Below, piece after piece: positions 36,756-46,386 of a DNA stretch of 64,000 bases; positions within the stretch are counted from its first letter, which is position 1; each line of letters starts with the position of its first letter. Under the pieces are notes generated by a model. The model was given only the letters and a program-made list of their open reading frames with translations, was not told the DNA's origin and did not search any database. The translations under genes and the position numbers were made by a program. The DNA lies in the NCBI RefSeq assembly GCF_023091745.1, contig NC_068913.1, forward strand, positions 19,238,001 to 19,302,000, given 5' to 3'. The DNA is from Budorcas taxicolor (lineage: Eukaryota; Chordata; Mammalia; Artiodactyla; Bovidae).

Positions 36756-37970
36756 ATATAAATTGTACAATTCTTTATCACTCTGTCTTTGTAGGTCTGT
36801 CTGTCTCTCTCCCTCTCCATGTTTGTCTCTCTCTACCTTTTGGTATTTATACTTCCTTCCAAAAATTCTCATGAGAAGAGGCTCTACATCAATCAGTCAT
36901 TAAGGTCTTGTAGTGTAGGATGTATACAAGGAGGAGCAAGTGTGAAGACAGTGTCTACAGTATGACTTTTTTACTTCATTAAATGGTTAATCATATTAAT
37001 TGATATTTTCCAGAATATTGGAATAGGTTTCTTATAAATTTCACATGAAGTTAAAACTATCTAGCATTCATATAATTTACAGTATTGCTATCAAACATTT
37101 TATCAATAATATTTACAATATGCCAAGCAACTTTCATTGTTATGGCAAAGGGAGTTAGAAATTGAGAGGTCCTAGCCGTGAATGTGACTCATTCTTTGTC
37201 AAATTCATCTGAGAGGGAAAATAAGACTCTGGAGTCACATTTGCTAGTTTTCAAAAACAAAGAAGATGTAGATATAGATTTTGATTGGCAATGATAGACT
37301 AGATTTCCCAGTTGCCAGAGTTATTTACAGTTGACAATCTGACACAAATACAGATTAAATAGAAGCTCTAACAACATTCAGTTTCAAAAAAAATCATTTT
37401 TTTCTTGGTTCTCAGCCAGTTAGTAGTCATGTAAAACCTATCTATGTCAGAGATAAAAAAAATTGAATAGGGCAGCAATGAGGAGGGTTAAACTTGTATA
37501 ATTGCACAAATGCATCAAGGCCGTCCATCAGGTCTAAATGCCTGCTATTATTTTGGTAGATTCTGATTTATTGTTTGATTCATCACTTTTCAAATGTAGT
37601 GTAATTGTAGGATTCCAAACTTTTGACCTTTACAAATGTCAAAAGAGGAGAAAATCCTTTCTATAATGCCAATAGGTGGTTTCTTTCCAAATTATATAGT
37701 GATTTATTCTTTACCTTAGTTCAAAACACTTTTGATAACTAACTAGGTTCACTTAAAATCAAACAAAACCAGAAACACCTCTTTTCTCAATTGGAATGAT
37801 AGCTCTGGGTGAATAAGATGTATTTTATCTGGGGGGAATAATTTATCATGGTTTGTCTGGTAAAGATATGGTGTATGCCAGTTTCCTGGCATGATTATTA
37901 ATTTCACACTCAAAATTGAACCAGTTCGGATGATAAATTATATGACCACTCTATTACCAATTCTATTGGT
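36756..37970. other. No gene seen; TC-rich tract at 36778-36840
   Basis: Contains a CT-rich simple stretch (gtctgtctgtctctctccct) followed by unassigned AT-rich DNA. Confidence 0.4.
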
Positions 37971-38510
37971 TAAGCTTTACCAGAGAAACAGAACGAATAG
38001 GCTGTATAGATACATAAAGATAGAGGTAGAGATTTGTTTCAAAGCAAAGCTTTTAAGCTACTAGAAGGGGTTGGCAAGTTTGAAATCTGTAGACAAACAA
38101 TCTGGAAATTCTCGGACAGAGTCTGAAGCAGCCCTCCCAAGGAGGAATTTATTCTGTTTTCAGGAAAACCTCAGTTTTGTTCTTGAGATGGCTCAGAGGT
38201 TAGAGCATCTGCCTGCAATGCAGGAGACCTGGGTTTGATCCCTGGGTTGGGAAGATCCCCTGGAGAAGAGAAATGGCAACCCACTCCAGTATTCTTGCCT
38301 GGAGAATCCCATGGACAGAGGAGCCTGGTGGGCTACAGTCCACGGGATTGCGAAGAGTCGGACACAACTGAGCAACTTCACTTCACCAACATCCTCAAGA
38401 ACAATCTTTTTTTACTTGAGGTTGACTAATTGTAGATGTTAAGCACATCTACAAAAGATCTTTATAGCAACATCTCTAATAGCGTTTGATTGAATAGCTG
38501 GATACTATAG
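37971..38510 (+). repeat. Old interspersed repeat, split by a Bov-tA
   Basis: taccagagaaacagaacgaa, gttggcaagtttgaaatctg and, after the SINE, agatgttaagcacatctac follow the order of an abundant ancient mammalian repeat whose name I cannot assign with certainty. It ends near the Bov-A at 38511. Confidence 0.4.
38183..38386 (+). repeat. Bov-tA SINE
   Basis: Forward element with a well-preserved body (gcctgcaatgcaggagacct to gtcggacacaactgagcaac). The head is slightly eroded (gagatggctcagaggttag). Confidence 0.88.
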
Positions 38511-38622
38511 AGGAAAAATGGCACCCGGCTCCAGTATACTTGTCTGAAAAATCCCATGGACAGAGAAGCCTGGCAGGCTACATTCTGTGGGATGGCACAA
38601 ACACTAATGAGTGACTGACACA
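38511..38622 (+). repeat. Partial Bov-A SINE
   Basis: Forward Bov-A half, diverged: aaatggcacccggctccagt, acagagaagcctggcaggct. Confidence 0.7.
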
Positions 38623-38684
38623 TATATATGCATAGCCTAGCCATATGTATATACACAAATCAATCTGGTTTATGGACATTCATT

Positions 38685-38810
38685 TCTATATATTAACAGT
38701 GAACAAGTACCAGAAAATAATAAAACCATCCTGCTTGTAATAGCATCAAAAAATAAATAAATAAGAGGGATAAATTTAATCAAGAGGTAAAAAATCTACA
38801 TTGCTGCTTG
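38685..38810 (+). mobile_element. Old L1 ORF2 fragment
   Basis: ctgcttgtaatagcatcaaa, gggataaatttaatcaagag and gtaaaaaatctacattgctg match the forward L1 ORF2 order of the segment following the RT domain. Confidence 0.65.
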
Positions 38811-39845
38811 TTTGGAAGTGTGGTACAGAAATTAAAGTTGGCCATAAAAGAGGAAAACCTTAGTCATTTTGTGCTATCTATTTCTCGTATCTTCATTGGA
38901 ACCTTGGAAAACCTATATCTTTCAGCAGATCTCACATATCCTTTGGGAAAATATCCTGGCCTTCTGCTTATATCTTTTGTAAGTTAAAAACTATCTTGTC
39001 TGATGTGGGCTGACACTAGAGAAGGCTGACAACTTTTGATACAGTGATTTGTTGATGAGGACAGAGTTGGTCTCTCCAGTAGTGCAAGTCTTTCAGTAGG
39101 GTGCAAGTAGCCTGTTTGCTGCTTATATTTTGGCTTGGTTGGTTATTTTGCTTGTTGTTTTATTGATTTTATTAGCATCATAATCCAGGCTGGAATGCCT
39201 GCCTCCAAAAACATGTTCATAGCTGTGTCTGACTTTGGTGCTGTGGACCGGTTTCATTCTATGGTCTATTTGTAACTATAGTCTTGTGATTCTATTTGAT
39301 AATATGAATTGAAAGAAGACCTCAGGGTAAAACTGTGTAAGAAGCTGAATATAAAACCTGTGTAAATGCTTGGCCTCCTGGCTTCTTTGTACTCTGGGAA
39401 ACTTGAACTTTGTCCCCTAGGCCATTCAAGGAAATGCTTGAGATGATGACAAATAGTCATTCTCATTCATGCTTACCTTTCTTCCAGGCTGGTTGTTCTA
39501 GGGACAGGAAATGCAGTTTAAAAAAATAAAAAAAAAGAAAAGCCACTGTTCTCTAGGGAAAAAATAAAAAAAATGTGTTACTCCTTTGGATGAGGCCAGT
39601 ATGGAGCTGCTGTCTCGTGTGTATACTGTTCTCTATGAAATACTACACATGGAAGAAGCTTCACTAGTCTGAAGCCACCAATATAAAGAGAGTCATGGTG
39701 AGACCATATAGAGACAGAAAGAATGGATATAGAGCCACAGCTGTTTTCATCTTCCTAGCCTAATCATGAGAAGTGTTAGTGAAGGAACCTCCAAAGAAGA
39801 CACTACCCCAACCACCATTTAATTGAAATTCAATGTGATCCCAAG
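38811..39845. other. No gene seen; flank of the endogenous retrovirus
   Basis: No gene or named repeat was recognised. It includes A-rich stretches near 39515-39575. Confidence 0.4.
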
Positions 39846-39849
39846 ATTT

Positions 39850-40280
39850 TGTTAGGTAGTTAGAATAGGAAAAAGGAGTCCAGAATGGCAGTGGCTAAAA
39901 GACAAGGAAAAAGCCCATGAAAATAGAACAAAAGAAGGTCTGAGTGAGGACCTCAGGCAAAACAAACAGCACTCCTGGCTAGGCTAATTTACATATGGCA
40001 GGCCCAGGGGGAGGAGAAAAAAACATAAAAAGAGGAGCCAAAATTGGGCCAAGGCCTCTCCTCTCCCCATCTTTTGGGTCAGCATGCCCTTATGCCTCAG
40101 GGATGTATTTTTTTTTTTTTTTTTACTTTCTAAATAAAACTGAGCAATTACATGGAGCTGTAACACTGGTCCATCCTAGGGCTGTAACACTGGTCTGTCC
40201 AAGGGCTGTAATTGTAGTCCGTCACTTCAAATTTTTGTTGCAGTGAGACAGAACCGAGGAAATTGCAAACTCCCCCTACA
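39850..40280 (+). repeat. 5' LTR of the class I ERV
   Basis: 431 bp, beginning tgttagg and ending ccctaca. It has a TATA-like cataaaaag at 40024-40032 and the poly(A) signal aataaa at 40133-40138. It has a longer T-run (40109-40124) than the 3' LTR. Near the end it contains three repeats of a unit of about 24 bp (ctgtaacactggtc). By eye it differs from the 3' LTR at roughly one site in nine, which suggests an old insertion. Confidence 0.93.
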
Positions 40281-40284
40281 TCCA

Positions 40285-40302
40285 TGGTGCTGTGACTCAG
40301 AT
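40285..40302 (+). promoter_or_regulatory. Retroviral primer-binding site, tRNA-His type
   Basis: tggtgctgtgactcagat lies 4 bp after the LTR. It matches the 18-nt complement of the tRNA-His 3' end except at two positions (both explainable as C-to-T or G-to-A changes). It starts with the expected TGG, and position and length are standard. Confidence 0.8.
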
Positions 40303-40954
40303 TTAACCTGGCTGAGACAACCTTGGCACGGCCCCTGCAAGGAGGAGGCCAAGCACAGCAGGAGCCCAACTTGGTAAAAGCTCCCACAGTGGAAGCTGAA
40401 TATGAAGAAAACCCAGTGCAGGGAAAGTGACAAGAAGCCCAGAATACTGGACACTGTGACAGTGAAAAACAGACTCAGCAGAAAGCTCACGCGGCTCAGT
40501 CTCAGATTCCAGAAGACCTCCAGTTAAGGTAAGAGGTCCTCATTCCTATGGCTGGAAGAACATATGTCTAACAAAATCTTAATTCATTTACATTCTCTTG
40601 TTTCTTGTTTCCTCGAAGCCCCCATGAACAGGTGAGCAGCAATGGGTGCAATTGAGGGACTCTGGCAGTGGCTACTTCCCAGTGTGTCCTGAATGCTCCA
40701 CTATCCTCTGTGCTTTATTAGCTGTTACCCAAACTGGTGGGGGGTTCTTCTGTCCTTAATCTTCTTTGTGCCAAGGATCAGGCCAATGAAAACTGTGAGA
40801 ACTGGTCAGGTATTTAGCAGATTTTCCGGCAGGTTATGATGAGGATTCCTAAGCACGTTTTTTTCCCACTGCTTTTTCCTCCTGTCCTTCAGCTCCTCTC
40901 TCCAGGGACTTGAGCCTGGCCAAAAACCATGGTGCTTGGCTTCAGGACAGCCAT

Positions 40955-40985
40955 TTTGTTTTTTGTTTTGTTTTGTTTTGTTTTG
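40955..40985. repeat. (TTTTG)n pentanucleotide repeat
   Basis: A microsatellite at the internal end of the inverted BovB segment. On the BovB sense strand it is an expanded CAAAA run inside a lysine-rich coding stretch. Confidence 0.85.
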
Positions 40986-41249
40986 CATTTTTTCCATGGA
41001 GATGGTCTTGATCCCTGTCTCCTGTACAATGTCATGAACCTCATTCCATAGTTCATCAGGCATTCTATCTATCAGATCTAGGCCCTTAAATCTATTTCTC
41101 ACTTCCACTGTATAATCATAAGGGATTTGATTTAGGTCATACCTGAAAGGTCTAGCAGTTTTCCCTACTTTCTTCAATTTGAGTCTGAATTTGGTAATAA
41201 GGAGTTCATGATCTGAGCCATAGTTAGCTCCCCATCTTGCTTTTGCTGA

Positions 41250-41906
41250 CTATATAGAGCTTCTCCATCTTTGGCTGCAAAGAATATAATCAATCTGATG
41301 TCGGTGTTGACCATCTGGTGATGTCCATGTGTAGAGTCTTCTCTTGTGTTGTTGGAAGAGGTTGTTTGCTATGACCAGTGCATTCTCTTGGCAAAACTCT
41401 ACTAGTCTTTGCCCTGCTTTATTCCGCATTCCAAGGCCAAATTTGCCTGTTACTCCAGGTGTTTGTTGACTTCCTACTTTTGCATTCCAGTCCCCTATAA
41501 TGAAAAGGACATCTTTTTTGGGTGTTAGTTCTAAAAGGTCTTGTAGGTCTTCATAGAACTGTTCAACTTCAGCTTCTTCAGCATTACTGGTTGGGGCATA
41601 GACTTGGATTACGGTGATATTGAATGGTTTGCCTTGGAAACGAACAGAGATCATTCTGTCATTTATGAGATTGCATCCAAGTACTGCATTTGGGACTCTT
41701 TTGCTGACCATGATGGCTATTCCATTTCTTCTGAGGGATTCCTGCCCACAGTAGTAGATATAATGGTCATCTGAGTTAAATTCACCCATTCCAGTCCATT
41801 TCAGTTCGCTGATTCCTAGAATGTCAATATTCACTCTTGCCATCTCTTGTTTGACCACTTCCAATTTGCCTTGATTCATGGACCTGACATTCCAGGTTCC
41901 TAGCAA
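41250..41906 (-). pseudogene. BovB endonuclease domain, open frame
   Basis: 219 codons on the minus strand, starting MLGTWNVRSMNQGKLEV. They encode the apurinic-like endonuclease domain of the BovB polyprotein: the catalytic-region motifs LGISELKWTG and VIQVYAPTSNAEE, IIGDWNAKVG, and the HQIDYILC segment near the end. It is open but lies in the inverted 5' part of the element, so it is detached from its RT domain. A further BovB-derived block follows at 40990-41177 (RPFRYDLNQIPYDYTVEVRN). Confidence 0.85.
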
Positions 41907-42586
41907 TATTGCTCTTTACAGCATTGGACTTTGTTTCTATCACCAGTGACATCCACAGCTGGGTATTGTTTTTTCTTTGGCTTCATCCCTTCATTCTTTC
42001 TAGAGTTATTTCTCCACTGATCTCCGGTAACATATTGGACACCTATTGACCTGGTGAGTTCCTCATTCAGTATTCTATCATTTTGCCTTTTCATACTGTT
42101 CATGGGGTTCTCAAGGCAAGAATACTGAAGTGGTTTGCCATTCCCTTCTCCAGTGGACCACATTCTGTCAGACTTCTCCACCATGACCTGCCCGTCTTGG
42201 ATGGCCTCACGGATATGGCTTGGTTTCACTGAGTTAGACAAGGCTGTGGTCCTAGTGTGATTAGATTGACTAGCTTTCTGTGAGTATGGTTTCAGTGTGT
42301 CAGACCTCTGATACCCTCTTGGAACACCTACCGTCTTACTTGGGTTTCTCTTACCTTGGGCTTGGGGTATCTCTTCATGTCTGGTCCAGCAAAGCGCAGC
42401 CACTGCTCCTTACCTTGGATGGAGGGTATCTCCTTACCACTGCCCTTCCTGACCTTCAACGAAGGATAGCTCCTCTAAGCCCTCCTGTGCCAGTGCAGCC
42501 ACCACTCCTTGGATAGGGGTTGATCTTCCTGGCCGCTGCCCCTGGCCTCGGGCACAGGGTGGCTCCTCCAGACCATTGCCCCTGAC
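41907..42586 (-). mobile_element. BovB 5' region
   Basis: Upstream part of the inverted BovB. It contains an open stretch (41900-42403) of unknown function and GC-richer sequence with imperfect repeats of a unit around aaggagcagtggctgcg near its 5' end (42400-42586). A segment near 42085-42165 resembles the Bov-A SINE core (caagaatactgaagtggttt). Confidence 0.7.
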
Positions 42587-43647
42587 TGTGTGGATCACAA
42601 TAAACTGGAAAATTCTGAGAGAGATGGGAATACCAGACCACCTGACCTGCCTCTTGAGAAATCTGTATGCAGGTCAGGAAGCAACAGTTAGAACTAGACA
42701 TGGAACGACAGACTGGTTCCAAATAGGAAAAGGAGTGCGTCAAGGCTGTATATTGTCACCCTGCTTATTTAATTTCTATGCAGAGTACATCATGAGAAAT
42801 GCTGGACTGGAAGAAACACAAGCTGGAATCAAGATTGCTGGGAGAAATATCAATAATCTCAGATATGCAGATGACACCACCCTTATGGCAGAAAGTGAAG
42901 AGGAACTAAAAAGCATCTTGATGAAAGTGAAAGAGGAGAGTGAAAAAGTTGGCTGAAAGCTCAACATTCAGAAAACAAAGATCAGGGCATCCTGTCCCAT
43001 CACTTCATGGGAAATAGATGGAGAAACAGTGGAAACAGTGTCAGACTTTATTTTGGGGGGCTCCAAAATCACTGCAGATGGTGACTGCAGCCATGAAATT
43101 AAAAGACGCTTACTCCTTGGAAGAAAAGTTATGACCAACCTAGATAGTATATTCAAAAGCAGACACATTACTTTGCTGACTAAGGTCCATCTAGTCAAGG
43201 CTACGGTTTTTCCAGTGGTCATGTATGGATGTGAGAGTTGGACTGTGAAGAAAGCTGAGCGCCGAAGAACTGATACTTTCGAACTGTGATGTTGGAGAAG
43301 ACTCTTGAGAGTCCCTTGGACTGCAAGGAGATCCAACCAGTCCATTCTGAAAGAGATCAGCCCTGGGTTTTCTTTGGAAGGAATGATGCTAAAGCTGAAA
43401 CTCCAGTACTTTGGCCACCTCATGGGAAGAGTTGACTCATTGGAAAAGACTCTGATGCTGGGAGGGATTGGGGGCATGAGGAGACGGGGACGACAGAGGA
43501 TGAGATGGCTGGATGGCATCACTGACTTGATGGACGCGAGTCTGAGTGAACTCCGGGAGTTGGTGATGGATAGGGAGACCTGGCGTGCTGTGATTCATGG
43601 GGTCGCAAAGAGTTGGAAACGACTGAGCGACTGAACTGAACTGAACT
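42587..43647 (+). pseudogene. BovB RT and C-terminal domain, with shared premature stops
   Basis: Forward BovB segment with the RT palm (GVRQGCILSPCLFN near 42735-42775) and YADD at 42864-42875. It then carries TGA at 42954-42956 and a second TGA at 43287-43289 where other copies have tryptophan. The C-terminal part is open at 43305-43634. It ends with gactgaactgaactgaactg. The first stop is shared with the copies at 17737, 30681 and 45305, the second with 44972. Confidence 0.88.
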
Positions 43648-44609
43648 GGCTTCAGGACCTAATGAAGCTCAGGCTCTGATGACACATTGAAATTTCAGTT
43701 AGATACAGTGATAGGTAACAGGTGGGTTTGTTCGAATTCAGAGAGAAGCATACTCCACAGGGTGTGGACCATCTCAGAGGAGAGTGCAGTGGCCATGAAA
43801 TGTGATGTGGCTAGTTTTTTCCAGCTGGGTGAATTCATATCCTATTGAGTGACAGGATCATCCCAACCACTGGGGAACCACCCACCCCTCTGTGTTTAGA
43901 CAGTGCCTTGAAAATGTCCTGCCACCTCTGGGTGTGTCACTTAGCTTGCAGATTGGGGATGAAGATTTAGTTGAATTTGACTTGTCATTCTGTACTCATT
44001 TGATTTTAATCAGTTTATGCTATGCCCTTGGGCTATGTCATTCTTTCAAAAGTTGTGCCTTGCCCTCTTCTCCCCTCTTTCATGCTCCTTTCCTGAGCCC
44101 TGTCCAGGTCCACAATGTTGCAGCTACAATCTTCTGGAGGGACAACCAGAAAATAGCTGGCCCTTGGGAGGGAAATATTGTATAATATCCAATCCCTCTA
44201 GATATACAGGCCTTTGTTTTTTGAGTTCCTGCAACATGTGCAACAACATCCCTAAGTGGACCTGCTAGGGCAGGTGACAGGCACACAATGCCTGCTAGAA
44301 GTCAATCTATTGGCATCCCTTCAAGGGCAATTGGGCTTCCAGGGCTAATGTTTACCACTTTGGGAGTTAGCTCTGCAGGCCATTTGGACCCAAACCATTA
44401 TCACCCTTCTCCTAAAGTTACAAACATAACCTGGGATCAAATCTTACTCCACTTTTAGGGAACATCTGGTCTGTTGCCTCTTACCAATTTGTTCTTAAGC
44501 CACTAACTCCTACAACCAGGACCCTGCCCCCTTGTAGGCAACATTTCTCCACCTTGCTTATTATTAAAATACTCTAAAAGCCCCTAACTGGACCAGATAA
44601 TCCACTTCT

Positions 44610-45700
44610 TTGTCATTCATTCAGTTCAGTCACTCAGTCGTGTCCGAGTCTTTGCGACCCCATGAATTGCAGCACACCAGGCCTCACTGTCCATCACCAA
44701 CTCCCGGAGTTCACTCAGACTCACATCCATCAAGTCAGTGATGCCATCCAGCCATCTCATCCTCTGTCATCCCCATCTCCTCTTGCCCCCAATCCCCTCC
44801 CAGCATCAGAGTCTTTTCCAATGAGTCAACTCTTCCCATGAGGTGGCCAAAGTACTGGAGTTTCAGCTTTAGCATCATTCCTTCCAAAGAAAGCCCAGGG
44901 CTGATCTCTTTCAGAATGGACTGGTTGGATCTCCTTGCAGTCCAAGGGACTCTCAAGAGTCTTCTCCAACATCACAGTTCGAAAGCATCAGTTCTTCGGT
45001 GCTCAGCTTTCTTCACAGTCCAACTCTCACATCCATACATGACCACTGGAAAAACCGTAGCCTTGACTAGACGGACCTTAGTCAGCAAAGTAATGTCTCT
45101 GCTTTTGAATATGCTATGTAGGTTGGTCATAACTTTTCTTCCAAGGAGTAAGCGTCTTTTAATTTCATGGCTGCAGTCACCATCTGCAGTGATTTTGGAG
45201 CCCCAAAAAATAAAGTCTGACACTGTTTCCACTGTTTCTCCATCTATTTCCCATGAAGTGATGGGACAGGATGCCATGATCTTCATTTTCTGAATGTTGA
45301 GCTTTCAGCCAACTTTTTCACTCTCCTCTTTCACTTTCATCAAGATGCTTTTTAGTTCCTCTTCACTTTCTGCCATAACGGTGGTGTCATCTGCATATCT
45401 GAGGTTATTGATATTTCTCCCAGCAATCTTGATTCCAGCTTGTGTTTCTTCCAGTCCAGCGTTTCTCATGATGTACTCTACATAGAAATTAAATAAGCAG
45501 GGTTACAATATACAGCCTTGACGTACTCCTTTTCCTATTTGAAACCAGTCTGTTGTTTCATGTCCAGTTGTCACTGTTGCTTCCTGACCTGCATACAGAT
45601 TTCTCAAGAGGCAGGTCAGGTGGTCTGGTATTCCCATCTCTTTCAGAATTTTCCACAGTTTACTGTGATCCACACAGTCAAAGGCTTTGGCATAGTCAAT
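44610..45700 (-). mobile_element. Antisense BovB LINE nested in the ERV leader
   Basis: BovB from its 3' end (ttcagttcagtcactcagtc) to the DCVDH region of RT (45700). Short direct repeats acttct at 44604-44609 and 45701-45706 may be what remains of the target duplication. It carries both premature stops of the preceding BovB (complements at 44972-44974 and 45305-45307). It covers nearly the same interval as 42587-43647 in opposite orientation. Confidence 0.9.
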
Positions 45701-46009
45701 ACTTCTGCTGTTACCTAAAGTGGGCCTATGACAACAAAATGTTTACCATTGGAGGCACCCTAACCTGCTCCTATTGAGGACTAGGGGAGGAAATCAGTGA
45801 CTTACACTCCCTTAGGACAGTAAGAAGATGAGGCTTATGGCTGCTTCACTAGGTTCCCTGTCTCAGGGCACAGGCTTGGATTGCTTTACATCATGATATC
45901 TATTCCTATCTGTGGTGAACAAACTGACTATGAGCTAAAATTACAATGCCTTAATCCTACCCAGCAATGGTCATAGTGGAGACCTTGGGGACACCCAACA
46001 CCAATCCAG

Positions 46010-46245
46010 GAGCCTGAGGAGGTTGATCTGCCTCGACCTGCCTATGGATCTTGTCCTAGAAAGGTTGTCAAGCCTCAACCGGCTTGGGGATCTGCCAGTC
46101 CAAGTCCTAGAAGGTCTACATGCCTCAACCTGCCCAGGGACCCAATTCTCGGGAGGCCAGCATGCCTTGATCTGCCTGGGGACTGGATCTCCATGAGGCT
46201 GTCATGCCTCAGCTTGCCTGGGTATCTGTACCCTGACCCAGGGAC
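46010..46245. repeat. Degenerate minisatellite in the ERV leader
   Basis: About five imperfect units of 42-51 bp, each built around a phrase like atgcctcaacctgcctgggg (46012-46060, 46060-46110, then roughly every 42 bp). It is GC-richer than its surroundings and lies 140 bp before the gag start. Confidence 0.7.
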
Positions 46246-46386
46246 ACCTGGCTCTTAGGTTGCAACAGTACTGGGTAGGATAAACTTCAAAAAGACTCAC
46301 CCCTAAGGAAGTTTGCCTATGGAAATTGAAAGAGCCCTATTAGTTTTTTCTTTTTTCTTTCCCTCCCTGTCATCACTGTCTTTCAG

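Larger units (their letters stand above)
40949..43647 (+). mobile_element. BovB LINE with inverted 5' part (twin-primed), nested in the ERV
   Basis: One insertion of about 2.7 kb with the 11-bp duplication ggcttcaggac at 40938-40948 and 43648-43658. The 3' segment (42587-43647) is forward. The 5' segment (40949-42586) is inverted and includes the BovB 5' region and endonuclease domain. About 700 nt of BovB around the junction are missing. This is the classic product of twin priming during target-primed reverse transcription. Confidence 0.9.
40303..46386 (+). other. ERV leader region, interrupted by two BovB elements
   Basis: Proviral sequence between the primer site and the gag start: 40303-40948, 43659-44609 and 45701-46386. 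That is about 2.3 kb once the BovB insertions are removed, long for a gammaretrovirus-like leader. Several short open stretches (43892-44185, 44017-44268) have no clear family. A degenerate minisatellite lies at 46010-46245. No splice donor was assigned. Confidence 0.6.

Noticed and set aside
42968..43522. 184-codon antisense open stretch in the ERV
   Set aside because: Shadow of the forward BovB segment. The same antisense pattern recurs opposite every BovB copy.
43892..44268. Displaced env surface fragment in the ERV leader
   Set aside because: A few Cys and Asn-X-Thr patterns are suggestive, but frames are broken and the order does not match a known env. Reported only as an unexplained leader.
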